Assembly (NCBI RefSeq): GCF_000711235.1
Contig: NZ_JOMI01000009.1
Span: forward strand, 496,001-560,000
Direction of reading: 5' to 3'
Origin: Prevotella sp. 10(H)
GTDB lineage: Bacteria > Bacteroidota > Bacteroidia > Bacteroidales > Dysgonomonadaceae
DNA length: 64,000 nucleotides
Shown in pieces: positions 1 through 8,216 of the stretch. Position 1 is the stretch's first letter, and every line of letters begins with the position of its first letter. The notes beneath the pieces are model-generated. The model did not search any database. It worked only from the letters and a program-made list of their open reading frames with translations, and was not told where the DNA came from. The position numbers were made by a program, and so were the translations under genes.

Positions 1-266
1 TATTCACCCCATGCTATACCCGTCATGAAATGGGCGATATATCCTTTGTCGCGCCATGATTTCACACGTTCTTCAAAAGGTATTCTTTTCGATTTATCAG
101 ACGGATTTCCTCCTACGCCATACACCATAACAGCATCGGCACGGTTATCTATTGTCGGTCTCCATTCCCGGGAAGTCTGAAATGTTGTCTTAACATTATC
201 AGCAGTTTGGGCAACAAGCTGAAAGCATGATCCCAAAAGACATAAAATCAATACATTCTTTTTCAT
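1..266 (-). CDS. Secreted protein of unknown function, N-terminal part only (runs off the left edge)
   Basis: The reading frame starts at the ATG at 266 and stays open to the window edge (88 codons). It begins with a signal peptide (MKKNVLILCLLGSCFQLVAQ), so the product is exported. The mature start contains an EWRPTIDNRADAVMVYG stretch and then WRDKGYIAHFMTGIAWGE, which reads like the beginning of a TIM-barrel-type secreted enzyme, but I cannot assign a family. It lies downstream of the GH76/SusCD locus on the same strand. A hairpin with a T-run separates it from the DUF3823 gene, so it may have its own promoter in the 170 bp before it. That stretch holds a 10-bp palindrome (atagcgctat, 320-329). 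A role in glycan breakdown is inferred from position only. Confidence 0.75.
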   Translation of the reverse strand, partial: MKKNVLILCLLGSCFQLVAQTADNVKTTFQTSREWRPTIDNRADAVMVYGVGGNPSDKSKRIPFEERVKSWRDKGYIAHFMTGIAWGE

Positions 267-435
267 AAGTAAATTATAGCCAAGATAATCAAAACATTTT
301 GTAATTGTAATCTATAAATATAGCGCTATTTTAACATTTACGGTATTTATTATCAGGTTTTTTGAGGGATATCTTTGTTTATTTTGGCTTACATGATTTA
401 TTGTTCTCTTACGAGAGAGTTTTATCATAAAAAGT

Positions 436-478
436 TAAGGTTTAAGGCTAAACCTGAGCAGTTGAACCTTAAACCTTA
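436..478 (-). terminator. Hairpin terminator after the DUF3823 gene
   Basis: A perfect 12-bp inverted repeat (436-447 with 467-478) starts 18 bp past the DUF3823 stop. On the minus strand the stem is followed within two bases by five Ts. This is a good intrinsic terminator for the left end of the GH76/SusCD operon, or a strong attenuator before the next gene. Confidence 0.6.
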
Positions 479-495
479 GAATTAAGTATTAAAAA

Positions 496-1326
496 CTATG
501 GAACCATTAGTTCTTTAGCCTCATTATAGTTGTAACGTCTCGTTCCGCTTCCTTTTGGTGTTCCGTAATTAATACGTGCGGCTGCACGCACAAATACCGT
601 ACGTCCCGAAGGTATGGTACCTTTAGACTGAATAGTAATTACTTCGCCTAATAGCGGACTAAAGTCAGAACCTGAATAGGAAAGTTCACCCGACCATGGA
701 TCGAACTGATCGTTATCATAGCTTGTTCCATAACCCACGCTCGATGAATAGCTGACAAATAAACGTACATCCGTAACGTTCACAAAATTGTTGTCATATC
801 CGCCCATAGGTTCTATCTTATTTTTGAATTCAGCCTCAGAAACTCCACGCGTAACACGTATTTTTGCTGTAACCTTTCCATTGCTAATTGTAGGCTCACC
901 TACCCATTCAATATTAAGGAAAGGCTGAACTTCAAATTTTACTTTAGTGACACCCTTTATTTCCATAGTCTGAGTATCGTCGGCTATTGGTGTGCCGTTT
1001 GCGTCTTCCCGAAGCAGAGGAATAAATGCCCCTATAACATCGATATGGTATGTACCTTTGAATAATTTGGTATTCTGGAAAGTACCATCCGACATACAAT
1101 TGAAGTCAGGATTATGCTGTACATTTTCTCCCCAGCTAAGTTCTGTCAGGCGTATATAAGTGCCTTCTCTTCCCTGATCGGTAAGTACTCTTTTTCCGGT
1201 AGCTGCATCCACGACTTCTCCTTGCAATGTTTCTTTAGGTTCATCATAGTTGTCTATCTCGAACATACTGCAGGAACTGAACGAAAACAGCGCACATAAT
1301 AAAGTATATAATGCTATTTTTTTCAT
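496..1326 (-). CDS. DUF3823-family SusD-associated lipoprotein
   Basis: Predicted outer-membrane lipoprotein that probably sits beside SusC/SusD on the cell surface and helps bind glycan. The start at 1326 is preferred because it gives a clean lipoprotein signal (MKKIALYTLLCALFSFSSC, lipid cysteine at 19); an in-frame ATG at 1365 would add 13 residues and overlap the susD stop. The first mature domain contains GEVVDAATGKRVLTDQG and later DGTFQNTKLFKGTY, which are typical of DUF3823 proteins that follow SusD genes. The C-terminal half is a beta-rich domain rich in Tyr, Ser and Gly. It is the last gene of the SusCD operon before the hairpin at 436-478. The family call rests on these motifs; the ligand is not known. 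Confidence 0.8.
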   Translation of the reverse strand: MKKIALYTLLCALFSFSSCSMFEIDNYDEPKETLQGEVVDAATGKRVLTDQGREGTYIRLTELSWGENVQHNPDFNCMSDGTFQNTKLFKGTYHIDVIGAFIPLLREDANGTPIADDTQTMEIKGVTKVKFEVQPFLNIEWVGEPTISNGKVTAKIRVTRGVSEAEFKNKIEPMGGYDNNFVNVTDVRLFVSYSSSVGYGTSYDNDQFDPWSGELSYSGSDFSPLLGEVITIQSKGTIPSGRTVFVRAAARINYGTPKGSGTRRYNYNEAKELMVP

Positions 1327-1364
1327 ATTCTTTATATTCATAATTATTGATTTTTCTATCATCA

Positions 1365-3419
1365 TTATCTGTTTGGTTGTTGGTCAATGACAAGACTCTT
1401 CGCTACCTCTCCGCCCGGGATTTCGAAATAATAATCGATCGGAGTATAGTTAAATGTTTTCAATGATGTCATTTGGAAATGAGCGTCGAAGAAATATTTT
1501 CCGGTTTCGGTAGAGAAGAATGGATAAAGCCCGCGGAAACGATAACCGTTAGAGTTTGAGAAGATGCTTTTATTTCTTATTTCTCCCCAGAATTCATCTC
1601 TGTTCTCGTAATGTTGTACACGCCAGCGTCTCAAATCCCATTTGGTTTTATGTTCGAAGGCCAGTTCTTTACGTCTTTCTTTGCGTACAATATTGCGGCT
1701 TTCTTCCGATGCAGTAAGGCTTCCTGTAAGAAGTGTGGCACCTGCACGTTCGCGGATATCATTTATCGCTTTTGTAGCTACATCCAGCATATTGCTTCCG
1801 TCAGGAGATTGTCCGCCGAGTCTTGCCAGTTCTACAGCAGATTCTGCAGCTGTAAGAAGTACATCACCATAACGTATAAGAATGAATGGCTGAGCTGATT
1901 TTCCTTGATCCGAAACGAATGAAGGATCAGGATTAAGCCATTTACGACCGTAAAGACCTGTTAAAGCAGATTCTCCTTGCGAATAGAACGGGCCGTTTGC
2001 TCCGGCAGCAGTCATTTCGGTTCCGTTATAGTTCACTTTTACCTGAGTTTCGAGCGTAGAACTTAGATATAGTGTTTTCGGATCCTTACTTGCTATATCC
2101 AACTGAGTATAGTTCTTCTCTGCATTGGCATAAGAATAATCATCGAATAGAGGTTTTACGGGTGCAGAGCCTGTATATATACCAGCCCTTATTTCAATTT
2201 CTTTACCTTTAAATATATCGCCCGGGAAAATCACATAAGCACGTAAGCGAGGTTCTGCATTTTTGAAAAAATCCAATGGCTTATCGTACATGATATATTC
2301 ACCTTGAGTATTCGAGTTACCTGTAGTAACTTTTACCGTTCCATCAGGATAACGGTCGAAACCTTCAAATAATTCGAGGAAATCGAGTGTAGGGCAAGTT
2401 CCGGAAGACAATGCGGTGCGAAATACTAAAGGTTGGCTGTAAGAGTCATATCCGTGAGTAAGAGTCGGATATAGATATTTTTTTACGAAAATATTCTCCT
2501 TACTGTTCAGGTCGCTGAACATATCTACCATATTCTGATATTGAGCTTCAGGATTATTAGCTTCCCATTTATTCTTATATAAAGAATATCTTCCGTCGGT
2601 TATTATTTGATGTGCAGCTTTGTATGCTTCGCTGTAATATCTTTTAGCTGCAGCATTCCATCTGTCTTCTGCAAAGCCGATTACACGTACACCTGTTTTT
2701 TTACCTAAACCGGTAAGACGTCCCGAAACCTTTTCATTGTACTGTGCTACACTACCTGCATATAACATTGCTTCAGCTTTGAATGCGAGCGCCACATATT
2801 TATTAGAGTAACCATCCTTAGGACTTTCCGGTAACATTAAAGAAATGGCCTGATCGAAATCGGCAAGTATTTGATCCCATGTCTCTTCTTCACTGGCGCG
2901 TGGAACTTCTAATGCGGATTTGTCAGCCGGATATTCTATAACTTTAGTTACCAGTGGCACCCCTCCGAAACGTTTTGCCATTGTATAGAATACAAAAGCG
3001 CGTACGTAATATGCTTCACCTATATAATGATTATAATTTGCTTCGGAATAAGAGTCTCTGTAAGTAGGTAAATTTTCGATCAGGTAATTAGCATGACGCA
3101 ATAACTCGAATGCCGGCCCCCAGTATGTTGTTCTTTCTCCATTGAAAGTTTTACAAATACCATCTCTGTTAGTCGCTTCTCCTGTAGCCTCGATTCCCAT
3201 AGCTCCAAGCCATGAATTAAACTCAAAGCCCCATTCGCCGAGATATTTAAATTCCTCGAATGGCATTTTACTATATACACGTGACATATAAATGTCCATA
3301 CCTGCATCGTTCGATAAGAGGTCATCATCTGTAATCAGCCCTTTTGGCGGTACATCCAAATCCACACAAGCGGTGAAAGAAAGTATACCAAGCAGGGATA
3401 TTATAAATATTTTTTTCAT
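1365..3419 (-). CDS. SusD/RagB-family glycan-binding lipoprotein
   Basis: Surface lipoprotein that caps a SusC channel and delivers oligosaccharides to it. The signal MKKIFIISLLGILSFTAC places the lipid cysteine at residue 18, followed by the acidic VDLDVPP seen after lipidation in many SusD proteins. The helical TPR-like N-terminal half includes the AYYVRAFVFYTMAKRFGGVPL region. Near the C-terminus the family signature appears as RKERRKELAFEHKTKWDLRRW. At 684 residues it is longer than many SusDs. It lies directly after susC (41 bp gap) and touches the DUF3823 gene, so the three are surely co-transcribed. Neighbouring GH76 suggests alpha-mannan as ligand (inference). Confidence 0.95.
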   Translation of the reverse strand: MKKIFIISLLGILSFTACVDLDVPPKGLITDDDLLSNDAGMDIYMSRVYSKMPFEEFKYLGEWGFEFNSWLGAMGIEATGEATNRDGICKTFNGERTTYWGPAFELLRHANYLIENLPTYRDSYSEANYNHYIGEAYYVRAFVFYTMAKRFGGVPLVTKVIEYPADKSALEVPRASEEETWDQILADFDQAISLMLPESPKDGYSNKYVALAFKAEAMLYAGSVAQYNEKVSGRLTGLGKKTGVRVIGFAEDRWNAAAKRYYSEAYKAAHQIITDGRYSLYKNKWEANNPEAQYQNMVDMFSDLNSKENIFVKKYLYPTLTHGYDSYSQPLVFRTALSSGTCPTLDFLELFEGFDRYPDGTVKVTTGNSNTQGEYIMYDKPLDFFKNAEPRLRAYVIFPGDIFKGKEIEIRAGIYTGSAPVKPLFDDYSYANAEKNYTQLDIASKDPKTLYLSSTLETQVKVNYNGTEMTAAGANGPFYSQGESALTGLYGRKWLNPDPSFVSDQGKSAQPFILIRYGDVLLTAAESAVELARLGGQSPDGSNMLDVATKAINDIRERAGATLLTGSLTASEESRNIVRKERRKELAFEHKTKWDLRRWRVQHYENRDEFWGEIRNKSIFSNSNGYRFRGLYPFFSTETGKYFFDAHFQMTSLKTFNYTPIDYYFEIPGGEVAKSLVIDQQPNR

Positions 3420-3459
3420 ATATCAAATTTGTTATTCGTAACTAGTTAATATAAATTTT

Positions 3460-6400
3460 TTAGAACGTGAGCGACATACCTACCGTATAGGTTTTATTCA
3501 GAGGATAGAGTCTACCGTTTTCCTCATCAGGATGCTCAGGGTCAACAAATTTTACTGCTGTTATGGTAAATAAGTTATAAGCATTTGCAAATACACGCAG
3601 ATTCATTGACGGTAATGCTTTTATTTTCGGTATTGTATATCCGAATTCGATGCTTTTAAGACGCAGATATGCTGTACTGACACGGTTAAATTCAGAATTC
3701 ACATCCGGGGAAGGGCGTCCTGTGTAACTATAATGGCCCTTTATCCACTCTGTTTTAGGATCATAAATGTCTGCCTTAGGATCTGCCGGATGCCAGCGGT
3801 CCAAATATTGCTCGAGAACTCCGCCTCCATTACTTCCCCATATAGCATATAAAGGTTCTGTGTATACCATTGAGCCGAGTGCCGATCCTTGGAAAAGTAC
3901 ATTCAGGTCAAAGTTTTTGTAGGCAAAGTCAAGATTCAAACTATAGTTTAACCATGGTGTCTGATCGAAAGCATACGGATGCATATCCAATCCGTTGATC
4001 TGACCGTCGCCATTCCAGTCCTGATATTTATAATCACCCGGTACAAGGGCACTTTCCTTATAAGTCGGATATGTCCATATATCCTGCCAGTTTTGGTAAC
4101 GTCCTGCAGATTCATAACCGAATTGTACACCTTGATAACGGTTATTAAGATTGTCGTTTCTCCAGCGATCGTAAGAGTTTGACCACGGGCCTTTTTCCGA
4201 TCCTACCAGTCGTTTCTGACGGGTAACGGTACCAATAGCTTTTACCCTGTAAGAGAAATCATTGATTCTGTTTCGATGGGTCATTTCCAAATCTAAACCA
4301 AAATGACGTTCACTATCCAGATTTTCGCGCGGTGCTGTAGAGCCTACTACAGTAGGAAGTTCCCCTGTGTTACGAGCAAAAAGCCCTTTTTGTTCTCTGT
4401 TGAAATAATCTAATGAGAAGCCGAATAATCCGTTCCATCCTTCAAAGTCTACACCGACATCAAAAGTGCGTGCTGTATACCATGTAGAATTTGCATTAGG
4501 CAAAGCTAGAGGGCTGAATGCCGTTACGAATTGACCATTAAACAGATATCCGGGAGCCCATTGTGCGTAATAGCCATTCTCTGCATTACTGCTTGTAGCG
4601 GGGTATTCGTATCCTGTCGCCCAGTCATATTCAAGTGCTCCGTCGTTACCAAGTTCTCCATAACTGGCACGGAATTTCAATTGTTCAACAAATGAAAGAG
4701 CTGATATATTTTTGAAGAAAGGCTCTTCTGATAAACGCCAGCCTATCGATGCCGAAGGGAAGAATCCCCATCTGTTTTTCGGAGTGAACTTAGAAGACCC
4801 GTCGTAGCGGAATTGGAATTCTGCAATATAACGGCTTCCGAATGCATAATTCACACGGCCTATCCAAGAAGAATAAGTATGGTCATATACGTCACCCTTA
4901 TTGCTGGACATGCCACCTATTTGAGTGGCATCATTGTGTCCTGCCGATAAATATGGGGTTGTAAAGGCAAGGTTGCGCTGTGCATAAAAGTTGTCGCCTT
5001 TTTGCTTTTGACCTTCCCAACCCAATACTCCGGTTATGGCATGATCTCCGAATGTACGGTTATAGTTGAGGAGAATCTGTCCTAATGTTTGTTGTTTATC
5101 GAATATTTCGCGACGAAGCTGCGACGGAGCGCCTTTCTCATATCTTTGTCTTGTATACGAGTCGGTATCCTTATCGTAAGCGTATTGATAATACTCTCTA
5201 CGATAAGATTCGTTATTATCCATGCGATAATCATAGCTGAATAATCCTTTCAGAGTCAAGCCTTTTAATTCCGGAGTTATTACGCCGAGGTCGTAGTTTA
5301 GAGAAACTGAAGACTGGAAATATTTTTGTTTATATTTCTTATAACCGGATATGTCAGAGTTTATGAATGCTACCGGATTTTCAAACTCTTCCAGTCCTTC
5401 ATAGTTCAACATTGTATTCTCAGGGTCTGCATATGCTCCATATATTGGGCCTTGTCTCCAATAGGAGCGGATAATGTCCTGTGTTCTCGCATACGGAGTA
5501 TTCCGTTCGTCCAAGACTCCGCTCAGGTTTAAATCCAATGTTAAACCATTAGCAATTTTAGTGGTGATATTCGAACGAAGATTGAATTTATCATAGTTCA
5601 AGTCACCGGTTTTAAAGAAACCTTCCTGATAGAAATAACCCATTCCGATGTAATACTGAGTTTTCTCATTGCCACCCGATACACTGACATCATGCTGAGT
5701 CTGAGGTGCCGTATCGGCAAAGATCAGAGAGTTCCAGTCGGCTGCGCGTCTTGTCCCATTACGGAATTCTTCAAACACATGATCTCCGAATTCAGGAACA
5801 TACACACCATTATTCTTAATATTATTACCTTTTTCGTTAGACAGGGTCATTGCATCATATGGATTCACCAGTTTAGGCATGCCCGAAGGAGCCTGCAGAG
5901 TAAAGGAGCCATTATAAGAGACAGTAGTCTTGCCGTCTTTTGTTCCTTTCTTAGTGGTTACCAATACAACACCGTTAGCCGCACGCACCCCGTAGATAGC
6001 TGCAGAAGCGTCTTTCAGTACAGATATATCGTCAATATCGTTTGCGTTTAAGCGTTGGAAGTCTGCAGTTGTGCGTGGGATACCATCGATAACTATCAAT
6101 GGAGCACCCAGCCCGCGTATATCAAAGTTATTATTGAAAGTTCCCGGCTCGGCACTTTTTTGCCATACACGTACACCGGCAATTTTACCGGTAAGCATAT
6201 TCTGCGGGTTTTCATTCTTTGTCTTTATCATTTCGTCGCCCTTGATACCTGCAACAGCACCTGTAAGGGTAACCTTTTTCTGTACACCATATCCCACTAC
6301 CACTACGTCTTCTAGCGTAGTTGCATCGACTTTCAGAGCAACGTTGATCTGTGTACGTCCGTTTACTTTTTCTTCTACAGTACTATATCCGATAAACTTA

Positions 6401-6648
6401 ATTACCAGTGTAGCATCTGCAGGGGCCTCCAGACTATATTTACCATCCACATCGGTAATGGTACCCATAGTAGTATTCTTAATCGATACACTCGCTCCCG
6501 TTACAGGTTCGTTAGTTTCATCAGTAACTACCCCTGATATGGTTCTGTTTTGCGCCAATAATGATAGAGGTGCAAAAGCTATCATTAACACCAGTAAAAT
6601 GCACGAATATAGCGTCCGCATTTTTCTTGTATGCCGTGTTTCTATCAT
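3460..6648 (-). CDS. SusC/RagA-family TonB-dependent outer-membrane transporter
   Basis: Outer-membrane beta-barrel that imports oligosaccharides with energy from TonB. After a signal peptide ending SLLAQ (about residue 33) come a carboxypeptidase-regulatory-like domain (about 35-110, GVVTDETNEPVTGASVSI), the SusC region EDVVVVGYGVQKKVTLTGAV, a plug domain (about 125-235, with DDISVLKDASAAIYG) and a long barrel ending in an aromatic strand (YTVGMSLTF). There is no N-terminal STN domain, so it is not expected to signal to a FecR/sigma pair, unlike the SusC at 53148. This fits control by the separate regulator at 10780. An alternative ATG nine codons in gives an equally good signal peptide. It is 1062 residues long, normal for the family. 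Confidence 0.96.
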   Translation of the reverse strand: MIETRHTRKMRTLYSCILLVLMIAFAPLSLLAQNRTISGVVTDETNEPVTGASVSIKNTTMGTITDVDGKYSLEAPADATLVIKFIGYSTVEEKVNGRTQINVALKVDATTLEDVVVVGYGVQKKVTLTGAVAGIKGDEMIKTKNENPQNMLTGKIAGVRVWQKSAEPGTFNNNFDIRGLGAPLIVIDGIPRTTADFQRLNANDIDDISVLKDASAAIYGVRAANGVVLVTTKKGTKDGKTTVSYNGSFTLQAPSGMPKLVNPYDAMTLSNEKGNNIKNNGVYVPEFGDHVFEEFRNGTRRAADWNSLIFADTAPQTQHDVSVSGGNEKTQYYIGMGYFYQEGFFKTGDLNYDKFNLRSNITTKIANGLTLDLNLSGVLDERNTPYARTQDIIRSYWRQGPIYGAYADPENTMLNYEGLEEFENPVAFINSDISGYKKYKQKYFQSSVSLNYDLGVITPELKGLTLKGLFSYDYRMDNNESYRREYYQYAYDKDTDSYTRQRYEKGAPSQLRREIFDKQQTLGQILLNYNRTFGDHAITGVLGWEGQKQKGDNFYAQRNLAFTTPYLSAGHNDATQIGGMSSNKGDVYDHTYSSWIGRVNYAFGSRYIAEFQFRYDGSSKFTPKNRWGFFPSASIGWRLSEEPFFKNISALSFVEQLKFRASYGELGNDGALEYDWATGYEYPATSSNAENGYYAQWAPGYLFNGQFVTAFSPLALPNANSTWYTARTFDVGVDFEGWNGLFGFSLDYFNREQKGLFARNTGELPTVVGSTAPRENLDSERHFGLDLEMTHRNRINDFSYRVKAIGTVTRQKRLVGSEKGPWSNSYDRWRNDNLNNRYQGVQFGYESAGRYQNWQDIWTYPTYKESALVPGDYKYQDWNGDGQINGLDMHPYAFDQTPWLNYSLNLDFAYKNFDLNVLFQGSALGSMVYTEPLYAIWGSNGGGVLEQYLDRWHPADPKADIYDPKTEWIKGHYSYTGRPSPDVNSEFNRVSTAYLRLKSIEFGYTIPKIKALPSMNLRVFANAYNLFTITAVKFVDPEHPDEENGRLYPLNKTYTVGMSLTF

Positions 6649-6665
6649 AAAAATTTAAGTTTAAG

Positions 6666-8135
6666 TTATTTATCTTTTTCCAGTTCGTAACGTGCTAATA
6701 CAGCATATTCGGCAGCAAAAGCGAATGTAAACATGTCTTTTACCCGGTTGTTGTTATTATCACGGCTCCATCCCAATAGTAGGTTAGTAGGAAGGAAACT
6801 TTTGTAAACAAAGTTTTTATAGCTGTAATCCAGATTCTTTTGGAAGCTATCTATTGCTTTTGATGCATTGCTATATAATGGGTAGATGTCCACATATCCG
6901 CGCATCAATACTCCGTTGAACCAGTTTCGGTCACCGCTGATATCGTAAGTATAATATCCGGCTACTGTGGTTCCCAGTTTAGCAAAGTATTCAAAGCTTG
7001 CATCCGTCAGTTTTTTAGCATCTTCCAGATATACACTGTTGTTGGTTACGCGATACAGGTCTGCAGCACCGGAAAGCATTGTTCCGCTGTTGTAGCTGAT
7101 TGCCGGTCCTGCCCGGTCAGGCAAAGGAGTATTTATACGATACCTTTTCCCTCCAACAGTTTCATAATGTATGTTTTCATCACTGAACCCGCCCATCATA
7201 TCATCATATACACCGTCGGGGCGCAAAAGATGATTCTTTTGGTAGTCGTATATCTTTTTGGCAAAATCCAGATAATAATTACTTTTCTTTACAGAAACGC
7301 TTTTACGGCTTTTATCCGGTTCTATATAACGGTGAGTAGTCTCGTCATTCTTACCTTTATATAATTCATGGAGCCATACTAAAGGGCTAACCATAGGGCC
7401 ATTACTACATGAATGTTTTGATACATAGCCGGGTCCCCAAGTGATTCCTCCGTTTTCTTTACCGTTATTATCCAAAGTACAATCCCAGCCGTCGAGAACA
7501 TATTCTGTAAGATATTCAGCTTCTTTAAGATACGTATCATTGCCTGTCAGCTTATAAGCTTCGAGCAATTCACGTATCAGCCATTGCTGATCATCGTATA
7601 CATTTTCTCTGTGTTCTACATTTGCCGAACCTTTATCACCAGCTCTATGAACTCCGTATACAGTCCATTCTCTAGTCTGTGTGTATGAAGTAAGGGTGAA
7701 TGTTCCTTTATAGTAGGCAGCATTGTCATAGAGTTTGGCCAGTAAGTCAGTATACTTATTGAAGTACTGGTTATAGAGTTCAGGCTTTCCGTTATCTTTC
7801 AGGGATTTGAGCCCGTGTAAAACTGTATTCACCGCTTCGATCGAACTGGTATAATCCCATACACTTCCTGTTTCCTCTTCTCCTTTCGAGTTGGTACGCG
7901 CTCCGGTATAAGGATTGTAATACATAGACAATTTCATACCTGTACCTTCAAAATAGTTTGATACGGCAGCATCAACTATTTCCATTGCTTTGGAAAGGTT
8001 TTCCTCTGCTACAGTCTGTGTCGGTGCAGGGTCTGGATTCCCTCCGCCATTATCGGAACCATCATCCGAATCGCTACAAGCATTAGTACTTAAAATGAAT
8101 AGAGAGGAGAGAATAGTGATAACTATTTTTTTCAT
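6666..8135 (-). CDS. GH76-family lipoprotein, probable endo-alpha-1,6-mannanase
   Basis: Predicted lipoprotein (MKKIVITILSSLFILSTNAC, cysteine 20) with a flexible Ser/Asp/Gly linker and an (alpha/alpha)6-type catalytic domain of the GH76 family, which cleaves the alpha-1,6-mannan backbone of fungal mannan. The adjacent catalytic aspartates characteristic of GH76 are visible as D181-D182 in ENVYDDQQWLI. Other family-like blocks are SVWDYTSSIEAVNTVLHGL, NGGITWGPGYVSKHSCSNGPMV and NSGTMLSGAADLYRVT. The 489-residue length fits. It lies 17 bp before susC and 80 bp after the duplicated-domain lipoprotein. A lipid anchor plus surface SusCD suggests cutting at the cell surface to make importable oligomannosides. 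No GH92 or GH125 partner is present in the window. Confidence 0.85.
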   Translation of the reverse strand: MKKIVITILSSLFILSTNACSDSDDGSDNGGGNPDPAPTQTVAEENLSKAMEIVDAAVSNYFEGTGMKLSMYYNPYTGARTNSKGEEETGSVWDYTSSIEAVNTVLHGLKSLKDNGKPELYNQYFNKYTDLLAKLYDNAAYYKGTFTLTSYTQTREWTVYGVHRAGDKGSANVEHRENVYDDQQWLIRELLEAYKLTGNDTYLKEAEYLTEYVLDGWDCTLDNNGKENGGITWGPGYVSKHSCSNGPMVSPLVWLHELYKGKNDETTHRYIEPDKSRKSVSVKKSNYYLDFAKKIYDYQKNHLLRPDGVYDDMMGGFSDENIHYETVGGKRYRINTPLPDRAGPAISYNSGTMLSGAADLYRVTNNSVYLEDAKKLTDASFEYFAKLGTTVAGYYTYDISGDRNWFNGVLMRGYVDIYPLYSNASKAIDSFQKNLDYSYKNFVYKSFLPTNLLLGWSRDNNNNRVKDMFTFAFAAEYAVLARYELEKDK

Positions 8136-8158
8136 TTTTCTTTCTGTGTTTTTTACTT

Positions 8159-8199
8159 CCCTTGCGAATCTTCTTATTGCGAAAAAGATTCGGCAAGGG
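8159..8199 (-). other. Intercistronic hairpin in the PUL messenger
   Basis: Arms of 14 and 15 bases (8159-8172 and 8185-8199) pair with a single bulged G across a 12-base loop. It lies in the 80-bp gap between the lipoprotein gene and the GH76 gene. On the minus strand it is followed by an A-rich stretch and not a T-run, so it is more likely an mRNA processing or stability element than a terminator. Confidence 0.5.
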
Positions 8200-8216
8200 A
8201 TATAAAGTCATTTTTA

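Noticed and set aside
6071-6658. A 195-codon plus-strand frame opposite the first susC
   Set aside because: Low-complexity Ser/Thr/Val translation mirrored from the conserved plug and regulatory domains; no promoter and no domain.
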